Positions 39,863-47,960 of a stretch of 64,000 bases of DNA are shown here, piece after piece (the first letter of the stretch is position 1; each line of letters begins with the position of its first letter). This DNA is from Aliivibrio sifiae. Lineage in GTDB: Bacteria; Pseudomonadota; Gammaproteobacteria; Enterobacterales; Vibrionaceae. The notes under the pieces were generated by a model. It saw only the letters and a list, made by a program, of their open reading frames with translations, was not told where the DNA came from and made no database searches. The translations under genes were made by a program, and so were the position numbers. Location of the stretch: contig NZ_MSCO01000004.1 of NCBI RefSeq assembly GCF_002954705.1, forward strand, positions 41,385-105,384. The letters run 5' to 3'.

Positions 39863-40105
39863 ATGAAACAAGATATCCATGGTCATGTCGTTCTAAATCT
39901 CTTATTGGACGCTCCTGAGCCTCTTTCTCGTTTAGCCCTAGAAGAGAAGATAGAAACAGAGTTTGGTAGTGATGTGTGTTTTCATACTTGCAGCCAGCAA
40001 GATTTAAGCTTAAACGAATTACTTGAGTTTCTTTTATCTAAAAGAAAGATCGTAGAAGTTGGTGCGGGTTTAACAGCAAACCCTGACCGTATGTGCAATC
40101 ATTAA
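39863..40105 (+). CDS. yecH: YecH-family (DUF2492) putative metal-binding protein
   Basis: An 80-residue cytoplasmic protein with a Cys/His-rich potential metal site: FHTCS (C39, H41, C43) in the middle and a terminal CNH (C78, H80). The N-terminus IHGHVVLNLLL and the LLEFLLSKRKIVE stretch match E. coli YecH. Function is unknown; E. coli yecH lies beside the ferritin genes, hinting at iron. It is monocistronic with its own terminator. Confidence 0.85.
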   Translation: MKQDIHGHVVLNLLLDAPEPLSRLALEEKIETEFGSDVCFHTCSQQDLSLNELLEFLLSKRKIVEVGAGLTANPDRMCNH

Positions 40106-40115
40106 TTTGCATACA

Positions 40116-40145
40116 AAAAAGGCCGCACTGATGCGGCCTTTTTTG
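40116..40145. terminator. Terminator between yecH and yhgN
   Basis: An 11-bp perfect stem AAAAGGCCGCA/TGCGGCCTTTT with a CTGA loop has A and T runs on either side, so it is bidirectional. Confidence 0.94.
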
Positions 40146-40157
40146 TAACACGGGAGG

Positions 40158-40751
40158 TTATGCGTGCGAAAAGTAGCTTGTAATACCATCTAAGAGCATT
40201 TGTACTGAAATCATAAGTAATAACATTCCCATCAGTCTTTCTATTGCTGCTAAGCCCTTCTCTCCCACAATGCGCTGGAATAACTCTGAGAACATTAAAA
40301 TAACTGTTGTTAAAGACCAAGCGCCTAATAACGCTAAACTCCAGTCAACCATACGATCTGGTTCTTGATGGGCAAGTAATAATAGTGTTGCTAGAATTGA
40401 AGGACCGGCAATCATCGGGATAGCTAAAGGTACGATTAAAGGTTCATCTCCAGCACCTAAGCTCGCTCCTAATCCTCCTTCTGGAGGGAAAATCATTTTT
40501 AAACCAATTAAAAATAGAATAATCGCACCCGAGATAGAAACCGCTTCTTTTTTCAAACTTAAGAAATTGAGTATCTGCTCTCCCATAAATAAGAATGCCA
40601 TCATAATTGCAAGAGCGATCAATAATTCTCTAATTAAAATAATACGTCTTCGTTTCTTTTCGACATGTTTAAGGATGGAGGTAAAAACAGGTAAGTTACC
40701 CATTGGGTCCATGATTAGAAAAAGCATGACCGCAGCTGAAAGTGTTTCCAT
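40158..40751 (-). CDS. yhgN: MarC-family inner-membrane protein YhgN
   Basis: A 197-residue, six-helix membrane protein of the MarC family. The first helix carries the hallmark LFLIMDPMGNLPVF, and residues LSISGAIILFLIGLKMIFP and AIPMIAGPSILATLLLL follow. Length equals E. coli YhgN (197). Despite the family name, no drug-resistance role is established, and the transported substrate (if any) is unknown. It stands alone, convergent with yecH. Confidence 0.9.
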   Translation of the reverse strand: METLSAAVMLFLIMDPMGNLPVFTSILKHVEKKRRRIILIRELLIALAIMMAFLFMGEQILNFLSLKKEAVSISGAIILFLIGLKMIFPPEGGLGASLGAGDEPLIVPLAIPMIAGPSILATLLLLAHQEPDRMVDWSLALLGAWSLTTVILMFSELFQRIVGEKGLAAIERLMGMLLLMISVQMLLDGITSYFSHA

Positions 40752-40847
40752 AAATGAGTACCAAAATTAAAATCATAAAAATAAGATAAGATCATAACAT
40801 AGATAATTAATTGAAATAGGAGTAAGCATAATGTTGAGGCGTAAAAA

Positions 40848-40866
40848 AGGAGCTGTACATGCTCCT
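40848..40866 (-). terminator. Terminator downstream of yhhL
   Basis: A 6-bp stem AGGAGC/GCTCCT encloses a 7-base loop. A preceding run of six A on the plus strand becomes a T tract in the minus-strand yhhL-rsmD transcript. Confidence 0.75.
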
Positions 40867-40888
40867 AATTGAATCATTTGATGAGGTG

Positions 40889-41161
40889 TTATTTATCCAT
40901 CATATGTTTTTTTCTAATATCAAGTAGTGCAAAAACACCAAAGATAAGAATGGACCACTTCTCCCATCGACTCATTGATATTTTATCGCCAAAAGCACCA
41001 ATGAAGATAAGCATTTGTAGACCGTGCATCATAAATAAAAATGCAGTTAGGATATAAAGTGCAATTGCCCCTTTTCCTGGAAATGGCATAAATAGGTTAA
41101 GTAATAGTATTAACCAAACGCCTCCAAGAGCGATTTTGGTTAGAATGATCAATCCTTTCAT
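40889..41161 (-). CDS. yhhL: YhhL-like DUF1145 membrane protein
   Basis: A 90-residue integral membrane protein with three predicted helices (IALGGVWLILLLNLFMPF; GAIALYILTAFLFMMHGLQMLIFIG; WSILIFGVFALLDI). It abuts the rsmD stop with no spacer, the same order as in E. coli rsmD-yhhL, so the two are co-transcribed. Function is unknown. Confidence 0.85.
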   Translation of the reverse strand: MKGLIILTKIALGGVWLILLLNLFMPFPGKGAIALYILTAFLFMMHGLQMLIFIGAFGDKISMSRWEKWSILIFGVFALLDIRKKHMMDK

Positions 41162-41764
41162 CTATTCCTCTCTTTCATATAATTTAAACGTAACCTGCCC
41201 AGCTGTTTTATCTCGATGTAAATGCCAATGAGCGGGTACGGGTAATGAGCTGAGTTCTTTTTCTGCTTCAATGTATATCATGGCATTTGCAGCTAACCAT
41301 CCATTATTTTCTAATTTTGTTAGCGTTGCTTCTAATAAATCTTTTCTAAATGGAGGATCAATGAAAACCACATCAAATGGTGTTGCCGCTTTATCTAAAA
41401 AGGTAAGTGTATCGATATGGTGAAGTTCGATATTATCGGCTTTTAAGCTTTCTGCATTTTGCTTTAATTGAGAGTGTGCTTGTTTGTTTAATTCAAGCAT
41501 GACTACTTTTTCTGCACCGCGAGATGCAGCCTCAAAACCTAAACCACCGCTGCCTGAAAACAGATCTAAACAACGAGCGCGAGGAATATCTGGCGCTAAC
41601 CAGTTGAAAACTGTTTCTTTTATTCGGTCGGTTGTTGGTCTTAATCCTTCCGCATCATGTACTGGAAGTTTGCGTCCGCGCCAGCGTCCGCTGATAATAC
41701 GAATGCTTCCAGAGCGACCATTTGTGCCAGAAGTGCGAGATGAATGTTGTTTACGTTTAAGCAT
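41162..41764 (-). CDS. rsmD: 16S rRNA (guanine-966 N2)-methyltransferase
   Basis: RsmD methylates G966 of 16S rRNA on the assembled 30S subunit. The 200-residue protein shows the SAM motif LDLFSGSGGLGFEAASRGA, the catalytic motif DPPF (VVFIDPPFRKD) and the family N-terminus IRIISGRWRGRKLPV. Length matches E. coli (198). It is divergent from ftsY, the conserved arrangement in gammaproteobacteria, with about 70 bases for both promoters. Confidence 0.96.
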   Translation of the reverse strand: MLKRKQHSSRTSGTNGRSGSIRIISGRWRGRKLPVHDAEGLRPTTDRIKETVFNWLAPDIPRARCLDLFSGSGGLGFEAASRGAEKVVMLELNKQAHSQLKQNAESLKADNIELHHIDTLTFLDKAATPFDVVFIDPPFRKDLLEATLTKLENNGWLAANAMIYIEAEKELSSLPVPAHWHLHRDKTAGQVTFKLYEREE

Positions 41765-41834
41765 AGATTTTTTGACCGCTCAGAAAGTGATAGTATACGA
41801 GAAAATGGTACCAATTTAATTCTAGGATTTCCCA

Positions 41835-43073
41835 ATGACAGGCAAAAAGAAACGCGGATTATTGTCTTGGTTAGGTTTTGGTGATGAAGAAAAAGCCGAA
41901 CAACCAACCGTAGAACAACAATCAGTAGAAAATACCGATACTCTTTCTCAAGCACCATCTCTAGAAGACAGCGCTGCAGAGAGTGTAGTGGAAGACGTTG
42001 AACTTGAACAGCGTAAAACTAATGAAGATTTAATAGAAAGCAACGATAGTGTTGTTGAGACTATTTCTGAAGAAGATGTAGAAAAAGTAGAAGAACCACT
42101 TGTTGAATTGAATACTGAGTCTGTAATAGAAGAAGTACAAGAAAAACCAACAGAAAGCTTTTTTGCTCGATTAAAACGTAGCTTACAACGCACTAAAGAA
42201 AATATTGGCGCAGGTTTCTTTGGTTTGTTCAGTGGTAAAAAAATAGATGATGATCTATTTGAAGAATTAGAAGAGCAGTTATTGATTGCTGATGTGGGTA
42301 TGGATACCACGGTTAAAATCATTAATAGCTTAACGGAGAAAGCAAGCAAACGTGATTTAAAAGACGGTGAAGCTTTATATGGCCTATTAAAAGAAGAAAT
42401 GGCTGAGATCCTAGTTAAAGTAGAAAAACCGTTAGAAATTGATGAAAAAAACATGCCTCACGTTATTTTAATGGTTGGGGTTAATGGCGTTGGAAAAACA
42501 ACGACAATTGGTAAGTTAGCAAAACAATTCCAGAGTGATGGTAAATCAGTCATTTTAGCGGCGGGCGATACATTCCGTGCTGCTGCGGTTGAGCAACTTC
42601 AAGTATGGGGTCAACGTAACGATGTGCCAGTGATTGCACAACACACAGGAGCAGACAGTGCTTCGGTGATTTATGATGCAATTGAAGCGGCAAAAGCACG
42701 AAAAGTGGATGTTGTTATCGCAGATACTGCGGGTCGTCTCCAAAATAAGAGCAATTTAATGGAAGAATTGCGTAAAATCGTACGTGTAATGCAGAAGATT
42801 GACCCAACAGCACCGCATGAAGTGATGTTAACGCTTGATGCCGGTACGGGGCAAAATGCCATTAGCCAAGCCAAATTATTTAGTGATGTTGCGCCAGTAA
42901 CTGGCATTACGTTAACTAAATTAGACGGTACAGCAAAAGGTGGTGTTATCTTCTCTATTGCCGATCAATTTCAAATTCCAATTCGTTATATTGGTGTTGG
43001 TGAAGGTATCGATGATTTACGTCCATTTGTGGCGCAAGATTTTATTGATGCACTGTTTAGTCGTGAGGAATAA
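41835..43073 (+). CDS. ftsY: Signal recognition particle receptor FtsY
   Basis: FtsY is the membrane-associated SRP receptor GTPase for co-translational insertion. The 412 residues comprise a long acidic N-terminal A domain (Glu-rich to about residue 100), the helical N domain (AGFFGLFSGKKIDDDLFEELEEQLL) and the GTPase G domain with GVNGVGKTTT (G1), DTAGR (G3) and TKLDGTAKGG (G4). It starts 3 bases before ftsE follows; ftsY-ftsE-ftsX is the usual gammaproteobacterial operon. Confidence 0.97.
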   Translation: MTGKKKRGLLSWLGFGDEEKAEQPTVEQQSVENTDTLSQAPSLEDSAAESVVEDVELEQRKTNEDLIESNDSVVETISEEDVEKVEEPLVELNTESVIEEVQEKPTESFFARLKRSLQRTKENIGAGFFGLFSGKKIDDDLFEELEEQLLIADVGMDTTVKIINSLTEKASKRDLKDGEALYGLLKEEMAEILVKVEKPLEIDEKNMPHVILMVGVNGVGKTTTIGKLAKQFQSDGKSVILAAGDTFRAAAVEQLQVWGQRNDVPVIAQHTGADSASVIYDAIEAAKARKVDVVIADTAGRLQNKSNLMEELRKIVRVMQKIDPTAPHEVMLTLDAGTGQNAISQAKLFSDVAPVTGITLTKLDGTAKGGVIFSIADQFQIPIRYIGVGEGIDDLRPFVAQDFIDALFSREE

Positions 43074-43076
43074 CGT

Positions 43077-43745
43077 GTGATTCGATTTCAGCAAGTATCA
43101 AAAGCCTATCGAGGTGGTCGCCCAGCATTACAAAAAGTGAACTTTCACCTTAATAGAGGTGAGATGGCTTTTTTAAGTGGTCATTCAGGTGCAGGTAAAA
43201 GTACCTTGCTGAAATTGATCTGTGCGATAGAGCGACCAAGTGATGGCAAGATTTTATTTAATGGTCATGACATCACTAAGATCTCCAATCAAGATATTCC
43301 CTTCTTACGTCGTAATATCGGGATTGTCTTTCAAGATCATAAATTATTAATGAATCGAACTGTATTTGATAACGTTGCATTGCCAATGCGTGTTGAATCG
43401 GTTCGTGAAAATGATATTAAACGTCGTGTGTCTGCTGCTTTGGATAAAACAGGTTTGTTAGATAAAGCTAAAAGTTACCCAATGCAGTTATCTGGTGGTG
43501 AACAACAGCGTGTTGGTATTGCTCGTGCTGTGGTTAATAAGCCAATGTTATTGTTAGCCGATGAGCCAACAGGTAATTTAGATCCTCAGTTATCTCGCCA
43601 AGTATTTAATTTATTTGCTGAGTTTAATCGAGTGGGAGTGAGTGTATTAATGGCGTCGCATGATTTGTCGTTAATTGGTGGTAATAAATACCGTCGTTTT
43701 GATTTGCACCAGGGTTGCTTGCGTGAGGTTTCTGATCATGGCTAA
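43077..43745 (+). CDS. ftsE: Cell division ATP-binding protein FtsE
   Basis: FtsE is the ABC ATPase of the FtsEX complex, which activates peptidoglycan hydrolases via EnvC during septation. The 222-residue protein has Walker A (GHSGAGKSTLL), the Q-loop region FQDHKLLMNR, the LSGGEQQR signature and Walker B (LLADEPTGNLD). The start is a GTG with AGGA upstream. It overlaps ftsX by 8 bases. Confidence 0.96.
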   Translation: MIRFQQVSKAYRGGRPALQKVNFHLNRGEMAFLSGHSGAGKSTLLKLICAIERPSDGKILFNGHDITKISNQDIPFLRRNIGIVFQDHKLLMNRTVFDNVALPMRVESVRENDIKRRVSAALDKTGLLDKAKSYPMQLSGGEQQRVGIARAVVNKPMLLLADEPTGNLDPQLSRQVFNLFAEFNRVGVSVLMASHDLSLIGGNKYRRFDLHQGCLREVSDHG

Positions 43746-44691
43746 ACGTAAACCAAAAAATACCCAAGGAGCATCAAGCGATGGTTTTTGGGCTACTCAC
43801 AAAAAACAAGCAAAATTGTCTTTTCAAGAGTTGCTGCGTCGTCCTCTTGGTAATATGTTGACGTTAGCCGTAATTGCGATGTCACTCACTTTGCCATCGA
43901 CTATGTATTTAGTTGGTAAAAATTTAACGATGGTTGCTTCTAAATGGCAAGCGCCTTCGCAAATAAGTTTGTATTTACAACAAGAGACGCCAGAATCAAA
44001 AGTAAAGAACTTACAATCTGAGCTAGAAGGGTGGAAAGAGATTGATGCTGTTCAATATATTTCACCGCAAGAAGGTTTGAATGAACTGAGTGAACATTCA
44101 GGATTCGAACAAGCGTTAACATTACTTGATACTAATCCACTACCATCAATATTGATTGTCTCTCCTAAAAGTGAGTGGCAAAGTACCGATAACGTAAATC
44201 AGTTAGTCAGCCGCCTTAAACTTCAATCTAATGTGAGTGAGGTGCGTTTAGACGATGATTGGCTGCAACGTTTAGATGCGATTAAACATGTAGCGGTAGT
44301 GGTTGCAACTACCTTGGCGATTTTGATGTTTATTGCTGTTTTCTTAATTGTGGGTAACACCCTACGCTTTAATGTATTAGAGCAAAAAGATGAAATACAA
44401 GTAATGAAATTGGTTGGCGCCACTAATACTTTTATTTTACGTCCATACTTATACACTGGAATGTGGTTTGGTTTGCTAGGCGGTTTCGTTGCTTGGTTAT
44501 TGACCGCGATCATTACCGTAACGCTTAATGGGGCGGTAGATAATGTAGCCGTACTTTACGACAGTGTATTTCGATTGATTGGCCTAACATGGGATGAAAG
44601 CTTGTTATTGCTAATGTTATCGTCATTTTTAGGCTTATTAGCCGCTCGTATTTCAGTATTGCGTCATCTAAAAGAGATTGAGCCTGTTTAA
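43738..44691 (+). CDS. ftsX: Cell division permease FtsX
   Basis: FtsX is the four-helix membrane partner of FtsE that binds the EnvC/hydrolase activator in the periplasm. The frame opens upstream in ftsE, but ATG 43738 (MAKRKPKNTQGASSDG) is correct: GAGG lies upstream and the start aligns with the family. The 317 residues include a TM helix (LTLAVIAMSLTLPSTMYL), the periplasmic ECD (about 70-190) and three C-terminal helices, with the MacB-like VMKLVGATNTFI motif. It overlaps ftsE by 8 bases. Confidence 0.95.
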   Translation: MAKRKPKNTQGASSDGFWATHKKQAKLSFQELLRRPLGNMLTLAVIAMSLTLPSTMYLVGKNLTMVASKWQAPSQISLYLQQETPESKVKNLQSELEGWKEIDAVQYISPQEGLNELSEHSGFEQALTLLDTNPLPSILIVSPKSEWQSTDNVNQLVSRLKLQSNVSEVRLDDDWLQRLDAIKHVAVVVATTLAILMFIAVFLIVGNTLRFNVLEQKDEIQVMKLVGATNTFILRPYLYTGMWFGLLGGFVAWLLTAIITVTLNGAVDNVAVLYDSVFRLIGLTWDESLLLLMLSSFLGLLAARISVLRHLKEIEPV

Positions 44692-44730
44692 CAATAAAGA
44701 TCATATCGACATTAACTAAGATCTTATGAG

Positions 44731-44761
44731 CCGTTAATTCATTGAATTAGCGGTTTTTTTG
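44731..44761 (+). terminator. Terminator after ftsX
   Basis: A near-perfect hairpin GCCGTTAATTCA/TGAATTAGCGG (one G-U pair) followed by seven T residues ends the ftsYEX transcript before the rpoH promoter. Confidence 0.85.
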
Positions 44762-44812
44762 TATTCATTTTGTTAAAAATTGAACTTAGTTAACAGAATT
44801 TAGTCCATAAAG

Positions 44813-44821
44813 TGTGGATAA
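44813..44821 (-). promoter_or_regulatory. Perfect DnaA box in the rpoH promoter region
   Basis: TGTGGATAA is the exact complement of the DnaA box TTATCCACA, 90-98 bases upstream of the rpoH ATG. E. coli rpoH promoters are also reported to carry DnaA boxes and to be repressed by DnaA, so a conserved regulatory link is plausible. Confidence 0.7.
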
Positions 44822-44910
44822 TTTTCCGCCTTTCACTTGCAGTCTGTTTATTTTAAGTACATTATTGCAAGGTTAAGTTAAGTAACACCTAGATATAAAT
44901 GGGGATTTGA

Positions 44911-45771
44911 ATGTCGAAAGAGATGTATTCAATGGCTGCTATTTCACAAGATAGTGTAGATAGCTATCTGCGATCTGTTAATAGTTATCCGATGCTAACG
45001 GTAACAGAAGAACGTGAATTGGCTGAGCGTTTACACTACAAAGAAGAAATAGAAGCAGCGAAAGAGCTAATTTTATCTCATCTTCGTTTCGTCGTGCATG
45101 TTGCCCGTGGTTATTCTGGTTATGGCCTACCTTTAGCAGACCTTATCCAAGAAGGTAACGTTGGCTTAATGAAAGCGGTAAAACGTTTTAATCCAGAAGT
45201 GGGCGTTCGTTTGGTTTCTTTTGCTGTGCACTGGATTAAAGCTGAAATTCATGAATACGTATTAAGAAATTGGCGTATTGTGAAAGTAGCAACGACGAAA
45301 GCACAACGTAAACTGTTTTTTAACTTACGAAAGAATAAAAAACGTCTTGGTTGGTTTAATAATGGTGAAGTTGAAGCGGTTGCTAAAGATCTTGGTGTTG
45401 CGCCCTCAGAAGTGAGAGAGATGGAATCCCGCCTTGCTGCACAAGATTCTACGTTTGAAGCGCCAGCAGAAGATGATGACCGTGATATGGCCTTTACGGC
45501 GCCAGTTTACTATTTAGAAGATAAGCAGTCAGATGTTGCTCATTCTTTAGAGGAAGATAACTGGGAAGATTACACCAATAATCGTCTAGCGAGTGCAATT
45601 GCAACCTTAGACGATCGTAGTCAGCATATTGTACAATCTCGTTGGTTAGCTGATGAGAAGGTAACGTTGCAAGAATTAGCTGATACTTACCAAGTGTCTG
45701 CTGAACGTATTCGTCAACTTGAGAAGAATGCAATGAAAAAGCTAAAAGACGCCGTTGGTGATGTGTTTTAG
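44911..45771 (+). CDS. rpoH: RNA polymerase heat-shock sigma factor sigma-32
   Basis: RpoH directs transcription of chaperones and proteases. The 286-residue protein contains region 2.1-2.4 ([66 protein letters not shown], seen in part), the RpoH box QRKLFFNLR and region 4 HTH ([28 protein letters not shown]). The ATG is preceded by a GGGGAT-type site. In E. coli the 5' mRNA acts as a thermosensor; I could not verify a matching structure here. It follows ftsX and ends in a strong hairpin. Confidence 0.97.
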   Translation: MSKEMYSMAAISQDSVDSYLRSVNSYPMLTVTEERELAERLHYKEEIEAAKELILSHLRFVVHVARGYSGYGLPLADLIQEGNVGLMKAVKRFNPEVGVRLVSFAVHWIKAEIHEYVLRNWRIVKVATTKAQRKLFFNLRKNKKRLGWFNNGEVEAVAKDLGVAPSEVREMESRLAAQDSTFEAPAEDDDRDMAFTAPVYYLEDKQSDVAHSLEEDNWEDYTNNRLASAIATLDDRSQHIVQSRWLADEKVTLQELADTYQVSAERIRQLEKNAMKKLKDAVGDVF

Positions 45772-45790
45772 TTAAATAGAATTCGATAGA

Positions 45791-45823
45791 AGGCTGATCT
45801 CGAAAGAGGTCAGCCTTTTTTTT
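45791..45823 (+). terminator. Terminator of rpoH
   Basis: An 11-bp stem AGGCTGATCTC/GAGGTCAGCCT (one G-U pair) closed by a GAAA tetraloop is followed by eight T residues. Confidence 0.93.
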
Positions 45824-46192
45824 ATCTTAAATAATGGATCGAATTTTATATACTAGGATATTATTTCTTGTGTATAAGTAGGGAATTATCTGTTTAGATC
45901 TTACTATTTTTCTGATAATACTAGGGAAAACGGACGCTTGGCGCTAATATTTATATCCACACATTAAAAAGGATCTTTACTACATGTAGTGGATCGAATT
46001 CATTAAAAACACTTTATCAACGTAATCCACAAGCTTTTCCACAGGAGGTTGAAAAATGACCACTAAGTATTCTCGTTAAAAATAATGTGGATAATAAGTC
46101 TGTGAATAACTTTGTTTAACCCTTACATACTCTGTGTTTTTCTTGTGGTTAATCGAGAGTACAATGAATAAAAAATAGAGAGAAAGGCTCAA
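45824..46192. promoter_or_regulatory. DnaA-box and GATC-rich spacer between rpoH and glpE
   Basis: A 369-bp gene-free stretch. Six DnaA-box-like 9-mers occur: 45953-45961 and 46023-46031 (each one mismatch), 46035-46043 (TTTTCCACA), 46086-46094 (perfect, reverse), 46101-46109 (TTATTCACA complement) and 46144-46152 (one mismatch). Four GATC sites lie at 45837, 45897, 45972 and 45992, and TGGATCGAATT is repeated at 45835 and 45990. A perfect 12-bp palindrome ACTACATGTAGT lies at 45979-45990. This architecture resembles a DnaA titration or reactivation locus, or a DnaA-controlled promoter, more than a simple spacer. See findings. Confidence 0.6.
46056..46079 (+). other. 7-codon mini-ORF with strong ribosome site (tentative)
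   Basis: ATG ACC ACT AAG TAT TCT CGT TAA is preceded by AGGAGG at 46043-46048 with a 7-base gap. It lies among the DnaA boxes upstream of glpE. It may be a leader peptide, or coincidence in DNA that happens to contain the DnaA-box-derived CACAGGAGG. Confidence 0.25.
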
Positions 46193-46516
46193 ATGGAACA
46201 GTTTCAGCATATATCGGTCGAAGACGCACAAACAAAATTAATGAATCAAGATCTCAACGCAGTGATCGTTGATATTAGGGATCCTCAATCATTCAGCCGT
46301 GGGCATGTAGAGCGTGCTTTTCACTTAACTAACGATACTGTTGTGGAGTTAATGAATACCGTTGATTTTGAACAGCCAGTATTAGTGATGTGCTATCACG
46401 GTCACAGTAGCCAAGGTGCAGCGCAATACCTTATCAACCAAGGTTATGATGAGGTGTATAGTGTAGATGGTGGATTTGAAGGTTGGCATAAAGCAGGGTT
46501 GCCTGTGGAGAAATAA
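46193..46516 (+). CDS. glpE: Thiosulfate sulfurtransferase GlpE (rhodanese)
   Basis: A single-domain rhodanese transferring sulfane sulfur from thiosulfate to thiol acceptors. The 107-residue protein has the catalytic loop MCYHGHSS with nucleophile C67 and the rhodanese [19 protein letters not shown] motif. Length matches E. coli GlpE (108). glpG starts 6 bases downstream, and the pair is a standard glpEG arrangement. The spacer before it is rich in DnaA boxes. Confidence 0.95.
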   Translation: MEQFQHISVEDAQTKLMNQDLNAVIVDIRDPQSFSRGHVERAFHLTNDTVVELMNTVDFEQPVLVMCYHGHSSQGAAQYLINQGYDEVYSVDGGFEGWHKAGLPVEK

Positions 46517-46522
46517 AATTAT

Positions 46523-47356
46523 ATGCAGAGATTAATGGCATTATCTAACCCAAGAGCAGGGCAAGCGTTTATTGATTATATGGCTTCTCGTCAAATTGAT
46601 ATTCGTATGATGCCGGAAGGCGAGGGACAATTTGCGTTATGGGTTGTGTCTGATGATACGTATTTATTAGAGGTTGAATCAGAGCTACAAGCTTTTTTGA
46701 ATAACCCTAATGATACTAAATATCAGTCTGCATCATGGGAAATGGCAGATACCCGAACGGCTAAATTTACTTATGGCTCTCCAAATCTGCTTAAGATGAT
46801 CAAAGTCAAAGCTGGTGCTTTTACTTTGTTGGTCATGGTTGCTTGTATTGTTATTTTTGCTTTACAGCAATTAGGTTGGAATAATTCGATTTTCCAAGCG
46901 CTACATTTCCCCGCATATCAAGGGCAAAGTATCGAGGTGTGGCGTTGGTTCTCTCATGCATTACTTCACTTCTCTGCAACCCATATTATTTTTAATTTAT
47001 TGTGGTGGTGGCAACTTGGTGGTGATATTGAACTGCGGCTAGGTAAGACAAAACTTGTTCAGTTATTTTTGTTTTCCGCTCTGTTTTCTGGTTTAGGTCA
47101 ATTCTGGATTGAGGGGGCTAATTTTGGCGGCTTATCAGGGGTTGTATATGCGTTACTTGGCTATTCTTGGTTTATTGGTTGGTTAGCGCCAGAGAAAGGT
47201 ATTTCAGTCTCTAAACCTATCGTTGGTTTTATGTTAGTGTGGTTGATCTTAGGGTATGTTCAGCCATTTATGGCGATTGCGAATACAGCGCATCTTGCAG
47301 GATTAATTACGGGGTGCGCGATTGCATTTATTGATAGCAAGTTGAAGAAAGCGTAG
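46523..47356 (+). CDS. glpG: Rhomboid intramembrane protease GlpG
   Basis: GlpG cleaves transmembrane substrates in the inner membrane. The 277-residue protein has an N-terminal cytoplasmic domain (about 1-90) and a six-helix rhomboid core with catalytic Ser in GGLSGVVYALLG (S205) and His in NTAHLAG (H257). The conserved WR motif (WRWFSHALLHFSATHIIFN) is present. It follows glpE by 6 bases with no clear ribosome site at optimal spacing; an ATG at 46535 is an alternative start. A hairpin terminator follows. Confidence 0.95.
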   Translation: MQRLMALSNPRAGQAFIDYMASRQIDIRMMPEGEGQFALWVVSDDTYLLEVESELQAFLNNPNDTKYQSASWEMADTRTAKFTYGSPNLLKMIKVKAGAFTLLVMVACIVIFALQQLGWNNSIFQALHFPAYQGQSIEVWRWFSHALLHFSATHIIFNLLWWWQLGGDIELRLGKTKLVQLFLFSALFSGLGQFWIEGANFGGLSGVVYALLGYSWFIGWLAPEKGISVSKPIVGFMLVWLILGYVQPFMAIANTAHLAGLITGCAIAFIDSKLKKA

Positions 47357-47374
47357 CCACAGAGCCATCTCTAG

Positions 47375-47409
47375 AAAATGAGCGAGGTAGAAATACGTCG
47401 CTCATTTTT
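47375..47409 (+). terminator. Terminator after glpG
   Basis: A hairpin AAAATGAGCGA/TCGCTCATTTT with a 12-base loop, followed by a short T run, lies in the gap before the convergent fliL-like gene. Confidence 0.8.
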
Positions 47410-47428
47410 ATTTCTGGTTTTAGTTTTT

Positions 47429-47839
47429 TTATTGATAAATATACTTAGTAAAAAGTAAATCTACGGCTAAGGTTTTTCCTGTTTCAGTTAATAAAACTTC
47501 ATTGATTGCTGTTAAGCACTCTTTTCGGATCTCTTCTCGACCAGCCAGTGATTTAATGCGTTGCTCTGGTTGTTGACCAAGAACTTCGACTAATGCATTT
47601 CTGATTTGTGGGTTATGGTGTTCTAAGTTTGGTAACTCACGGTTATCTGCCACTAGAATATCAACTCGAACTTGAATGTAGCCGAGTTTTTTTCCTTTCG
47701 TGACAAAGTTGGTTGTTAAGTCCGGTGCCAAAGTAAAGTAGCCCATTTGAGGGGCCGCGTCTTCTTCTGCAAAAACAGCAGGAGAAAAAAGTTGGCTAAT
47801 AATTAGCAGCAACCCTACAAATAATGATTTCTTTGTCAT
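47429..47839 (-). CDS. FliL-family protein with signal peptide
   Basis: A 136-residue protein resembling the flagellar basal-body FliL family in its C-terminal stretch (GKKLGYIQVRVDILVADNRELPNLEHHNPQIRNALVEVLGQQ). The usual N-terminal membrane anchor is replaced by a signal-peptide-like segment (MTKKSLFVGLLLIISQLFSPAVFAEE) with an A-F-A cleavage motif, suggesting a secreted or periplasmic form. It is far from any flagellar operon in this window and is probably a paralogue of FliL rather than the flagellar gene itself. Function in the absence of motor genes is unclear. Confidence 0.75.
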   Translation of the reverse strand: MTKKSLFVGLLLIISQLFSPAVFAEEDAAPQMGYFTLAPDLTTNFVTKGKKLGYIQVRVDILVADNRELPNLEHHNPQIRNALVEVLGQQPEQRIKSLAGREEIRKECLTAINEVLLTETGKTLAVDLLFTKYIYQ

Positions 47840-47960
47840 TTTCTAATCCATTCGTCAGTCAATTTATTATATTACTTGTTACAATAGTCGGCCGTTGTGA
47901 GAAAAAATTAACCGTAATCTCTCAATTTAATCGATATATGTGAGAGATGTTATAGAGAAT

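Noticed and set aside
40831..40872. Possible 13-residue ORF (MLRRKKGAVHAPN) with a TAGGAG site
   Set aside because: It overlaps the yhhL terminator hairpin, is very short and lacks a visible promoter, so coincidence is more likely.
45824..46192. Interpretation as the chromosomal replication origin itself
   Set aside because: The flanking genes are rpoH and glpE, not the mnmG/mioC-type genes around the Vibrionaceae oriC1, and the AT-rich unwinding repeats of an origin are not evident.
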